64,000 nt of DNA from Candidatus Hydrogenedentota bacterium. Its GTDB lineage: Bacteria > Hydrogenedentota > Hydrogenedentia > Hydrogenedentales > JAEUWI01. A model generated the notes under the pieces. It was not told where the DNA came from, did not search any database, and saw only the letters and a list, made by a program, of their open reading frames with translations. This document shows, piece by piece, positions 25,101 to 32,390 of the stretch. Location of the stretch: the NCBI GenBank assembly GCA_019637335.1, contig JAHBVV010000031.1, positions 1 through 64,000 on the forward strand, read 5' to 3'. The position numbers and the translations under genes were made by a program. Every line of letters begins with the position of its first letter. Position 1 is the stretch's first letter.

Positions 25101-26544
25101 CGGAAGCCTCCCCCGTCCTGCGGAACGCGCGGATGCCGAACGTCACCTCGCTCCCCTCGGCCGACTGCCGGAAATTCGGGTCCACCGCGAAGACCGCCGA
25201 CTGGGCAAGCGCGTCCTTCACGACGCCCACGTTCTCCGCGTTCGTCGTCTTGCCTTCAATGAGCACCCACCCGCTCTGCATTTCGGGTGGCTGGAGCTTC
25301 ACGGACGTCACCAGCACCGCGGACTCGGGCATCCGGGCGCTGATGTCCGCGAGGATATCGAGCACGGGCGGGTCGCGGAACAGGTTCACATCCACATTCT
25401 CGCCCAGGCCCTTGCCGGCAAGCTCTTCGATTTCCTTTCGAAGCTGATCGATTTCCAGCTGGATCTGCGCCGTCTGGGCCTTGAAGTGGTTCACTTCGAA
25501 ATAGTAGTAGAGGCCCCACAGCAGCAGGGCGACCAGCGCGAAACCGGATGAGTACACCACGTGGGGCGCGACGTCCCGAAGCAGCCGCGCCGGGGAGCGC
25601 CCGGACGGATTGAAATTCAACGCGAGCACGCCGCCCGCGCCCGCAAAGGCCGCGCCGGCCGCCGCCTCCCACGCGTTGGGGCCGCACGAGGCGGGGTCCG
25701 CCTCCAGGGCGCGCGCGCCGCCCGCGATCTCCCGCAGCATCACGCGGGATCGCACCGGCAGGCGCAGGGCCTCGGAGAACACATCGGCCTCCGCCGGCGA
25801 AAGCTCGATCCCGGTCACGTCCAGCGCCGCGATCTCGCCGCCCGCGCGCCACTTGGCGAGGAAGGCGCGCAGCGTGTTCTGCACTTCCCGCGCCACCGCC
25901 CCGGGCGAGCTGGCCAAGGCCTCCGCCCCGGCGCCCAGGCTCCGGAAGTAGGCGATAGTTCCATTGAAGACCACGGCCAGGCTCGCGCTCTGCCCGCGAA
26001 CGTGCAGCACGGCCTCCAGGCCCTTCTGCGCCTTCCGCCCGGCCTGCCACAGGCCCGTCAGGGCCACGGCGTCCAGGTTGACCGCCTCCACCTCGACGCC
26101 GGCGGCCGCCACAATGGCCAGCTGCTCGTCGAGGTGGTTCCGGCGCACGCCCACCGCCAGCACCTCCGTCTCCCCGTCCACTTCGGCCACCAGGTTGAAA
26201 TCCAGCAGCAGCTCGTCGATGGGAATGGCCAGGTGCGGCTCCAGTTCAAAACGCGCGGCGGCCAGCACCCGCTTACGCCCGCGCATCGGTATCGTAATCG
26301 ACCGCACCACGCTGTGCATCGCGTTGGCGCACAGGATAAACACGGCGGGCGTGTGTTTGAGGCTGTCCACCGCCTCGCCCAGCGCCTGCGCCAGCGCGGC
26401 GATCCGGTCCTCCGGATCGGCGAACTGGGCGGTACGCTCCCGCACCTCCAACAGCACGGGCTTTCGCCCGCCCGTCTTGACCACCGCCACCCGGACCGTG
26501 TGGCCCACGATCTCGATGGCGCCCAACTTTGCACTCAACAGCAT
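25087..26544 (-). CDS. gspL: GspL, T2SS assembly platform protein (PilM-PilN-like fusion)
   Basis: The protein has 485 residues from the ATG at 26544, with GGAG upstream. Residues 1-300 form an actin-like cytoplasmic domain (LGAIEIVGHTVRVAVVKTGG; ARFELEPHLAIPIDELLLDF; GVRRNHLDEQLAIVAAAGVEVEAVNLD). A PilN-like part follows: LALNFNP near residue 308, one membrane helix about 329-349, a coiled coil (QIQLEIDQLRKEIEEL) and a periplasmic ferredoxin-like domain. This is the GspL arrangement: the cytoplasmic part recruits GspE and the periplasmic part pairs with GspM. It sits between gspK (73 bases) and gspM (14-base overlap). The same layout in the fusion protein at 1-1462 shows that two separate L-type proteins are encoded in this window. 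Confidence 0.88.
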   Translation of the reverse strand: MLLSAKLGAIEIVGHTVRVAVVKTGGRKPVLLEVRERTAQFADPEDRIAALAQALGEAVDSLKHTPAVFILCANAMHSVVRSITIPMRGRKRVLAAARFELEPHLAIPIDELLLDFNLVAEVDGETEVLAVGVRRNHLDEQLAIVAAAGVEVEAVNLDAVALTGLWQAGRKAQKGLEAVLHVRGQSASLAVVFNGTIAYFRSLGAGAEALASSPGAVAREVQNTLRAFLAKWRAGGEIAALDVTGIELSPAEADVFSEALRLPVRSRVMLREIAGGARALEADPASCGPNAWEAAAGAAFAGAGGVLALNFNPSGRSPARLLRDVAPHVVYSSGFALVALLLWGLYYYFEVNHFKAQTAQIQLEIDQLRKEIEELAGKGLGENVDVNLFRDPPVLDILADISARMPESAVLVTSVKLQPPEMQSGWVLIEGKTTNAENVGVVKDALAQSAVFAVDPNFRQSAEGSEVTFGIRAFRRTGEASDGNE

Positions 26545-26617
26545 GCGCTACTCCAGCGTCCGCGCGCCCGCACCGAGCGGGGCGCACCAGCCCACCCGCC
26601 GCGGCGGGTAAAGCCCG

Positions 26618-27859
26618 TTATTGTATAACTTTCCACGAAAGAATGCGATAGAACTCCTGCGGCAGCTCCAGGCCGCTGTACACGGGGTTCTGGAACGGAA
26701 GCGCCTCGTTGCCGCCCGGCCAGTCCAGCGTGCCCGGATCCTGCGGCACGCGCAGGACATAGGCCTCGTTGCGGATGAGGATGTCGTCCAGCATGGCGTC
26801 CCCATGGATCCGAAAGATGTGGCTGTGCACCGTGAAAATCTGGCGCAACACCTCGCGTTCGGCGGCAACCTGCGCGGCCTCCAGGTCCTGCGCCCCCCCG
26901 CGCGGGCGGCGGCTTTCCGCCACCGCGAGTTCCACGTGCGTCACGTAGCCGGCCAGGTCGTCCACATTCTGGTAGGCGCCCAGCTCCTCCTGAACGCTCA
27001 GCATGTCCTGGATCATCTGCTCGAAGTTGATATCCTCGGCCATGCCCGCCTCCACCCAGCCAAGACAATAGGCCTCCAGCGCGTCGCTCACGCCCGAATC
27101 CAGATCGATGTAAACCGTGTTGGGGTTGATGCGGCCGATCCAGTCGCCGTGCACGGTGAGGAACTCCGTCACGGGAAGCTGCGGCGGATCCACATCCCGC
27201 GCGCCGAAAAACAGGGCCGGGCTCATCCCCTTAATCAACAGCAGCTCGTCGATCGAGTCCATCGGGCCGTTCTTGCAGGAATAGGGCGTCTCCGCCGCCT
27301 GGTAGAACGCCGTCTCCGCGCCGTTGCCGTCAATTTCGTCGTCCTCGTCGAGCCAGTCGATGATGGCGTCCACCAGCGCCTCGGCGTCCACGTTCTGGCC
27401 CCCGGTGGTGGCCCGCTGCTGAAAAAAGAGTATGAGAGCCTGACGCACTTGTTCGCGTACGAATTTCTCGCCCGTGCTGTAGTCCACCAGGGCGTTCAGA
27501 TTGATTTTCCCGAACTCGTCCGAGATGGTCGCGCGCATCACGGCGTCGTTCAGCGGCTCGAACTCGCCCGGCAGCGCCCACGAACTCAAGCGGCTGTCCG
27601 CCGGGCTGGCCGATCCGTCGGCGGCGCCCAGCTCCGATTGCAGGCGGTCCGTCTCCAGCACGCTCAAGCCCTTGTATACCGCCGATCGCGCGGCGAGGCG
27701 CGCCTGAAAATCATTCCCGCTGTTCAGCGAATACGAGGCCTCCACCTGCGCTTCATACGCAAACTCCACGACCAGCACCGTGAGCAGCACGACAAACAGC
27801 AGCGTCAAAATCAGCGCGACGCCTTCATTCCGCTTCCGTGTCGTTGCTACCCTTCGCAT
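26618..27859 (-). CDS. gspK: GspK, T2SS tip minor pseudopilin
   Basis: The protein has 413 residues, a normal size for GspK, from the ATG at 27859 with AAGG upstream. The leader RKRNEG^VALILTLLFVVLLTVLVVEFAYEAQVEA lacks Glu at +5, as GspK does. It contains KINLNALVDY, DAIIDWLDEDDEIDGNGAE (a calcium-type acidic loop) and SIDELLLIKGM, then RINPNTV, the hallmark helix-hairpin-like segments of the family. Known role: caps the I-J-K tip complex and helps insert pseudopilins. The heptamer repeat array lies between the preceding gspJ and this gene. Compare the 2,623-residue K-like protein at 6356-14227. Confidence 0.92.
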   Translation of the reverse strand: MRRVATTRKRNEGVALILTLLFVVLLTVLVVEFAYEAQVEASYSLNSGNDFQARLAARSAVYKGLSVLETDRLQSELGAADGSASPADSRLSSWALPGEFEPLNDAVMRATISDEFGKINLNALVDYSTGEKFVREQVRQALILFFQQRATTGGQNVDAEALVDAIIDWLDEDDEIDGNGAETAFYQAAETPYSCKNGPMDSIDELLLIKGMSPALFFGARDVDPPQLPVTEFLTVHGDWIGRINPNTVYIDLDSGVSDALEAYCLGWVEAGMAEDINFEQMIQDMLSVQEELGAYQNVDDLAGYVTHVELAVAESRRPRGGAQDLEAAQVAAEREVLRQIFTVHSHIFRIHGDAMLDDILIRNEAYVLRVPQDPGTLDWPGGNEALPFQNPVYSGLELPQEFYRILSWKVIQ

Positions 27860-27888
27860 CCCATACCTTTCAATACAGCCAACACATC

Positions 27889-28112
27889 TTCACCCTTCAC
27901 CCTTCACCCTCCACCCTTCACCCTCCACCCTCCACCCTTCACCCTTCACCCTTCACCCTTCACCCTCCACCCTTCACCCTTCACCCTTCACCCTCCACCC
28001 TCCACCCTCCACCCTCCACCCTCCACCCTTCACCCTTCACCCTTCACCCTCCACCCTCCACCCTCCACCCTTCTCCCTTCTCCCTTCTCCCTTCTCCCTT
28101 CACCCTTCACCC
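27889..28112 (-). repeat. 32-unit heptanucleotide tandem array between gspJ and gspK
   Basis: There are exactly 32 head-to-tail 7-base units, reading on the coding strand as GGGTGAA (17 units), GGGTGGA (11) and GGGAGAA (4, consecutive near the gspJ side). No unit deviates from these three forms. The first two transcribed units lie inside gspJ and supply its last codons and stop. The array ends 29 bases before the gspK ATG. Because 7 is not a multiple of three, three neighbouring GGGTGAA units put TGA in every frame. Junctions after GGGTGGA create GGAGG, an anti-16S-like motif. The array resembles the short tandemly repeated heptamers known from cyanobacteria in form only. Confidence 0.97.
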
Positions 28113-28942
28113 GCCGCTTCCGCCGCCTGATCGGTGCTCCGGTAGTGGTTCGGGTCGAGAAACTCGCCCAGGACTCCCGAGCCCGCCGGCAGTATCGCCA
28201 CCATCTCCAAATCGAAATCCCGTGTGGGATCGACCCCCGCGGCGCGATCGGCCTCCAGTTGAGACTTCGTTTTCGCCAGATTGATCTGGATCCGTACGGC
28301 CCACGGCAGGAATCCCAGTTCGTCGGAATTCCATTCGGGCGTCCACTCTTCCGCCAGCCCGTCGTAGTACTCCACATTAAAGGAGCGGATCGGGATTTCC
28401 CGCTCCCATACGCCCTCCTCCGAATCCTGGCGCAGCTCGGCGGCCGGAAAGAGCTCGTCCCCGCCGGCCAGAAGCACCAGCGGCTTTTCCGTAATGAACA
28501 GGGTGGTCCCCTCCTGCTCCTCGCGCTCCACGCCATCAAACGTGCGAAACAGGCCCTCGCCCTCGCCGCTGCCGTCGTCGATATAATATTCGACCAGCTT
28601 CACGATACCGGGCAGCGACTTCGCCCCGGACAACGGCAGGGAGGTCGCGAAACGCAGGGTGTCGGCATCGCCGAAGGGGCCCGATCCATCCTCCCCTATC
28701 AGGGCGTATTCCCCGTCCGGCTTGGCGCTGATGGAAGCCAGATCATCGCGAAGCTGGTTCCACAGAAACTGCCGCAAGCGCAGGCTCTCCGAAGCCTCCC
28801 GAGCGATCTCCGCGGTGGTCGCGACCGACGCAAAGCACACGTACACCCCGCCAACAAGCACAACGAGGATCGTCATCGCGACCATGATCTCGATGAGCGT
28901 GAAGCCCGCCTGGGCGCGGCGATATGACCGGGCGCGGTTCAC
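28100..28942 (-). CDS. gspJ: GspJ, T2SS minor pseudopilin
   Basis: The protein has 280 residues. The start is a GTG at 28942 that overlaps the gspI stop as GTGA; GGGAG lies about 12 bases upstream. A longer in-frame extension to 29104 would cover gspI and is rejected. The prepilin motif is YRRAQAG^FTLIEIMVAMTILVVLVGGVY with Glu at +5, followed by LRQFLWNQLRDDL, typical of GspJ. The C-terminus ends inside the heptamer array, whose first two units encode Gly-Glu-Gly and the TGA, so the natural end of GspJ has been set by the repeat. Role: forms the pseudopilus tip with GspI and GspK. Confidence 0.9.
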   Translation of the reverse strand: MNRARSYRRAQAGFTLIEIMVAMTILVVLVGGVYVCFASVATTAEIAREASESLRLRQFLWNQLRDDLASISAKPDGEYALIGEDGSGPFGDADTLRFATSLPLSGAKSLPGIVKLVEYYIDDGSGEGEGLFRTFDGVEREEQEGTTLFITEKPLVLLAGGDELFPAAELRQDSEEGVWEREIPIRSFNVEYYDGLAEEWTPEWNSDELGFLPWAVRIQINLAKTKSQLEADRAAGVDPTRDFDLEMVAILPAGSGVLGEFLDPNHYRSTDQAAEAAGEG

Positions 28943-29355
28943 CGCTGAACTCCCTCTCCCAGCACTTCCGTACTGCTGGTGTGGAACACGTAAAACGTCA
29001 CCGTTTCCTCGTGGCCGTCCGGGCCGCGAAGCATGGCGTTGACCTGGTAGTACGGGATCGGCGTCTCGTCCGAGGCGCCCGTGGGCGTACCCTCGAAACT
29101 CCATGTGTACCCCGCGTATGCGCCCTCGAAATCGCCCGACTCCGAAAGCGTGCCGCTGAGCACCTTGAATTCCGCGTCGCTGACCACGCGCTCGATGAGC
29201 TGGCGCCGCTCCACGGTCGCGGCCATCTCCTCGTGCAGGCGAAGCGCGCTGTAGTGCGTGTTGAGCAGGATAAACAGCGCACCCCCGAGTATCCCGACCG
29301 CCGCGAGCACCTCGACCAGCGTGAAGCCCCCGCGTTGTTGCAGTTCCGGGCGCAT
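28939..29355 (-). CDS. gspI: GspI, T2SS minor pseudopilin
   Basis: The 138-residue length is typical. The ATG at 29355 overlaps the gspH stop (TAATG). The leader RPELQQRGG^FTLVEVLAAVGILGGALFILL has Glu at +5. The helix continues with ALRLHEEMAATVERRQLIERVV, matching the GspI pattern of an 'ER' segment after the hydrophobic helix. It is tightly coupled at both ends, overlapping gspJ by 4 bases. Role: nucleates the tip complex of the T2SS pseudopilus with J and K. Confidence 0.9.
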   Translation of the reverse strand: MRPELQQRGGFTLVEVLAAVGILGGALFILLNTHYSALRLHEEMAATVERRQLIERVVSDAEFKVLSGTLSESGDFEGAYAGYTWSFEGTPTGASDETPIPYYQVNAMLRGPDGHEETVTFYVFHTSSTEVLGEGVQR

Positions 29356-30203
29356 TATTTGCCGTACTCCAGGCCCTGGACCATGCGCGTCCGCGCCTGG
29401 ACTGGATCCCAGATCACGGTATACGCATCGTCGCCGTTTTCGATGTGAAAGGCCACGTGCTGCGACAGGCCCAGCACGCTGAACTCGATTTCCGCCACGC
29501 CCCGCGTCAAATACTCCCCATCGATCTCCACGCCGGTAATCCGGGCATCGCCGCGCGGGCGCATGCGCCGCAGCACCGGGTCCGCCAGCTCCTCCTCTTC
29601 CGGCTCCTCCGCATCCAGAACGAAGGTGTTCTCCTCCCCCAGGATATTGCCGGCATCCGCGAGAAAGTCCGCGTTATGCTTGACGTTCGCCGCGCGCGCC
29701 TCCAGCGCCTTGCGCGTAAAGGCATTGAAGCGATCGTCCATCTGGTAGCCCGCCAGGTCCAGGTCAAACTCCTTGTCGCCCCCCAGCAGGCTGCTCAGCT
29801 CCCCGCCCTGCAACATCTTCTCCGCAAGATCGGCCTTGGAGCGGATCCCCTGATCGCGTAGCGCGGCGAACTTCGCCAGCTGATCCGGCTCTTCCGCGAG
29901 CGCCTTTTCCTCGTCAGTCTCCGGGTAGATCCAGTGGACGGCGAACATCTCCTGGGCATCCAGATCGACCCGCACCACCACGCGCTCGCGCAACAGCGCG
30001 GAATGCGCCATCGCGCCCTGGCCGTAGCCCGCCACATGGCGCGCCGTGCCTTCCAGTTCGCTGAACGCGATCACGGGGATGAGACGCGGCACGGCGATCG
30101 CCGCGATCACGCCAATCAGAAACACCACCACCGACAGTTCGAGCAGCGTGAATCCGGCGCGCCCCGCCGCGCGGGACGGGCTATGTCGGGGTAATTTCAG
30201 CAT
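29355..30203 (-). CDS. gspH: GspH, T2SS minor pseudopilin
   Basis: The protein has 282 residues from the ATG at 30203; an ATG upstream at 30314 would give an abnormally long leader. The signal is RAAGRAG^FTLLELSVVVFLIGVIAAIAVPRL, with Glu at +5. Next comes the GspH-like AFSELEGTARHVAGYGQGAMAHSALLRERVVVRVDLD, where the helix meets the first beta strands. The middle carries a long charged insertion (ADLAEKMLQGGELSS, EEPEEEELADP) that makes it larger than usual. It follows gspG after a 373-base gap filled by a hairpin-rich inverted repeat. The ribosome site is weak, so expression may be lower than that of GspG. Confidence 0.87.
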   Translation of the reverse strand: MLKLPRHSPSRAAGRAGFTLLELSVVVFLIGVIAAIAVPRLIPVIAFSELEGTARHVAGYGQGAMAHSALLRERVVVRVDLDAQEMFAVHWIYPETDEEKALAEEPDQLAKFAALRDQGIRSKADLAEKMLQGGELSSLLGGDKEFDLDLAGYQMDDRFNAFTRKALEARAANVKHNADFLADAGNILGEENTFVLDAEEPEEEELADPVLRRMRPRGDARITGVEIDGEYLTRGVAEIEFSVLGLSQHVAFHIENGDDAYTVIWDPVQARTRMVQGLEYGK

Positions 30204-30343
30204 GGTTCTCAGCCGGGAAGGGAACCGGCGCGGGTCCGCGGCCTCGCTGGTTACGGGTGGAGTTCTGCTATTTCCGATCGGCGAGGACGGGCATGTGTCG
30301 ATTCCCATTAACACGTTGTAACCCTCACCAAAATCTATGGTAC

Positions 30344-30526
30344 GGGCTTTCAGCCCTGGCCGAATTCTTCCACCATGTACCTGAGCCGTTGGCCCAGGCT
30401 GCTATGGGGCGCACCTTCGGTGCTGAAGATGGTTCCGTTTTTTTCAGGGCCGAAGGCCCGATCTATATCAGCATGGGGCAACGCCCCGGGAACAGGGTCA
30501 AAACCTGTGAAGGGCTGGAAGCCCGC
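30344..30526. repeat. six-hairpin inverted-repeat element between gspG and gspH
   Basis: Six short hairpins with three-base loops are arranged symmetrically: 30344-30356 (GGGCT/AGCCC), 30380-30398 (8-bp stem, one mismatch), 30411-30423 (GCACC/GGTGC), 30447-30459 (GGGCC/GGCCC), 30475-30487 (GGGGC/GCCCC) and 30512-30524 (GGGCT/AGCCC). Hairpins 1, 2 and 3 correspond to 6, 5 and 4 in inverse orientation, with centre spacings of 39 and 28 against 37 and 28 bases, and recognisably similar sequence between. The whole is therefore an imperfect inverted repeat about a T-rich centre near 30434. The rest of the 373-base gap (30204-30576) holds no gene. It is probably a non-autonomous repeat element that also structures the mRNA. 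Confidence 0.88.
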
Positions 30527-30576
30527 ACCATCGAATGCCCAAACGAATCATCGGCAATATCCAACAGCACCCCTTG

Positions 30577-30993
30577 TTATTCGCCGCCCATGTCGTCGCT
30601 TCGGATGTCGGCATCCACACCCTGGCCGCCGGCCACGCCGTCCGCGCCATAGGACATGATCACGTACTTGCTGGACCCTTCAATCGTGTACACGTAGGGA
30701 TTGCCCCAGGGATCCGTGGGGATCGATTTCGCGTTTAAGATGGAATCCCCGCTCGGCGGGTTAACCAGGCCGTCAAGCGTTTCCGGGAACTTCTTGAATT
30801 TAATCTTGTAGGCCGTCAGCGCGGTGTCAAACTGCTTGATCTGCGCCTTGGCCGCCGCGATATTGCCTTCGTCCACGGATCCGAGCACGTTGTAGCCCAC
30901 GATCGCCGCGAGCACCGCGATAATCGATATCACCACCATCAGCTCCACCAGCGTAAAGCCCGCATTCCCGCGCCGTTGCCGTTTCTTTTTCAT
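30577..30993 (-). CDS. gspG: GspG, T2SS major pseudopilin
   Basis: The 138-residue length is canonical. The ATG at 30993 has AGAGGAGCAAG upstream, the strongest ribosome site in the operon, consistent with GspG being the abundant shaft subunit. The leader MKKKRQRRGNAG^FTLVELMVVISIIAVLAAIVGYNVLG has Glu at +5. The C-terminus shows the full GspG calcium site: IPTDPWGNPYVYTIEG, then MSYGADGVAGGQGVDADI. It lies 16 bases after gspF and is followed by the hairpin element. Role: polymerises into the pseudopilus that pushes cargo through the secretin. Confidence 0.96.
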   Translation of the reverse strand: MKKKRQRRGNAGFTLVELMVVISIIAVLAAIVGYNVLGSVDEGNIAAAKAQIKQFDTALTAYKIKFKKFPETLDGLVNPPSGDSILNAKSIPTDPWGNPYVYTIEGSSKYVIMSYGADGVAGGQGVDADIRSDDMGGE

Positions 30994-31009
30994 TGTTTTC
31001 TTGCTCCTC

Positions 31010-32239
31010 TTACAGGTTCTGGCTCATATTCAATATGGGCAGCAGGATGGAAATCACCAGGAAGCCGACAAAGACCCCCATCACAATAATTATAACAGGC
31101 TCGATCAGGCCCACCACCGCGTCAATCGTCAAACGGACGTCCTCGTCGTAGGTGTCCGCCACCTTGATGAGCATCGATTCGATCTCGCCGCTGCGCTGGC
31201 CCAGTTCGATCATGTGGATCATCATCGACGGGAACAGCCCCGTCTCGCGGAGGGGCTGGGCCAGGTCGCGGCCCCGGCGCACCCCCGCCTTCACCTCGTC
31301 CATGTGCTCTTTGAAATAGGCATTGTCGAGCACGGAATTCACCACTTCCAGGGCCGGCAGCATGGTCAGGCCGCTCTGGAGCATGGTGCCCATGGTTCGC
31401 GCAAAACGCGCGCACACCAGCTTGAGGTGCAGGCCGCCGTAGAGCGGGAAGCGCAGCTTGACGCGGTCCCACGTGAGGCGGCCCTTCGGCTGCGAAATCC
31501 AGTAGCGCCATAGCGCGAACAGGCCGAAGACCGCGCCAACCATGAGGTACCAGTAGCTCCCCAGAATGTCGCTGCTCGCGATCAGGATCTGCGTGGGGCG
31601 GGGCAGCGCGGCTTCCTGGCGCTCGAAGATGAGCGTGATCCGCGGCACGATGAACGTCATCAGGAACACGACCACCGCGATCGCGAAGAGCCCCATGAAG
31701 ACCGGGTACGCCAGGCTGGACATGAGCTGGCCGCGCAATTTCGCCTGGTGCTCCTGGATGTCCGCCAGCCGGATCAGCACCTCCTCCAGCGTGCCGCTCA
31801 CTTCGCCCGCGCGAACCATGTTCACGTACAGGTTCGAGAACAGCCGCGGATGCTTCGCCATCGCATCGCCCAGCGACATGCCGCTGTTTACGTGATCGCG
31901 AATATCGTAGATCGCCGCCTGAAGCCGCTGCTTGCTTGTCTGCTCCTGCATGGCCGCCAGCGCGTCGACCAGCGGCATGCCCGCCTTCAACAGCACCGCG
32001 AACTGCCGCGTAAGCATGGCCAGATCCCGCACGGAAACCCGGCCCCCGCCCCCGCTCCGACCGGCCCCCCCGTCGCCCTTTCGCGACGCCGCCACGCTCG
32101 CGCTCTCGGCAATGTCTGTGGGGAACAGCTCCTGATCCCGGAGCTTCTGGCGCGCCTGCGCGGCGTTGTCCGCATCGATCACGCCCTTCGCGGTCTTCCC
32201 GGTCGCCTTGGCGATCGCTTTGTATTCGTAGACGGGCAT
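31010..32239 (-). CDS. gspF: GspF, T2SS inner-membrane platform protein
   Basis: The protein has 409 residues from the ATG at 32239, with AGGA upstream. It begins PVYEYKAIAKATGKTAKGVID, has a Gly-rich linker (GGAGRSGGGGR), then two T2SSF domains with RDLAMLTRQFAVLLKAGMPLVDAL and ARFARTMGTMLQSGLTML, each with a following AGEVSGTLEEVL- or GQRSGEIESML-type motif. Membrane helices are at about 175-200, 228-245 and the C-terminal PVIIIVMGVFVGFLVISILLP. Role: central platform that joins GspE to pseudopilin insertion. It is clearly a separate paralogue from PilC at 18282-19526. Confidence 0.95.
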   Translation of the reverse strand: MPVYEYKAIAKATGKTAKGVIDADNAAQARQKLRDQELFPTDIAESASVAASRKGDGGAGRSGGGGRVSVRDLAMLTRQFAVLLKAGMPLVDALAAMQEQTSKQRLQAAIYDIRDHVNSGMSLGDAMAKHPRLFSNLYVNMVRAGEVSGTLEEVLIRLADIQEHQAKLRGQLMSSLAYPVFMGLFAIAVVVFLMTFIVPRITLIFERQEAALPRPTQILIASSDILGSYWYLMVGAVFGLFALWRYWISQPKGRLTWDRVKLRFPLYGGLHLKLVCARFARTMGTMLQSGLTMLPALEVVNSVLDNAYFKEHMDEVKAGVRRGRDLAQPLRETGLFPSMMIHMIELGQRSGEIESMLIKVADTYDEDVRLTIDAVVGLIEPVIIIVMGVFVGFLVISILLPILNMSQNL

Positions 32240-32390
32240 ACGCTGTCCTGAATTCCTTTGCCATGGTCTGATGTAATAAACGCTTGCGGCGGGGCGATTT
32301 AGGACAGGCCGGAACGGAACGCCGTTCCCTGGGCGTGCGGGCGGCGGCGCACGGGACGCCTGGAACGAGGCCCGGGCGCGGGCGCGCCCT

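Noticed and set aside
27889-28112. Heptamer array considered as CRISPR
   Set aside because: Units are contiguous with no spacers, the period is 7 bases, and no cas gene is nearby.
30257-30652. Plus-strand ORF across the hairpin element
   Set aside because: It follows the palindromes, overlaps the gspG 3' end, and has no ribosome site or family similarity.
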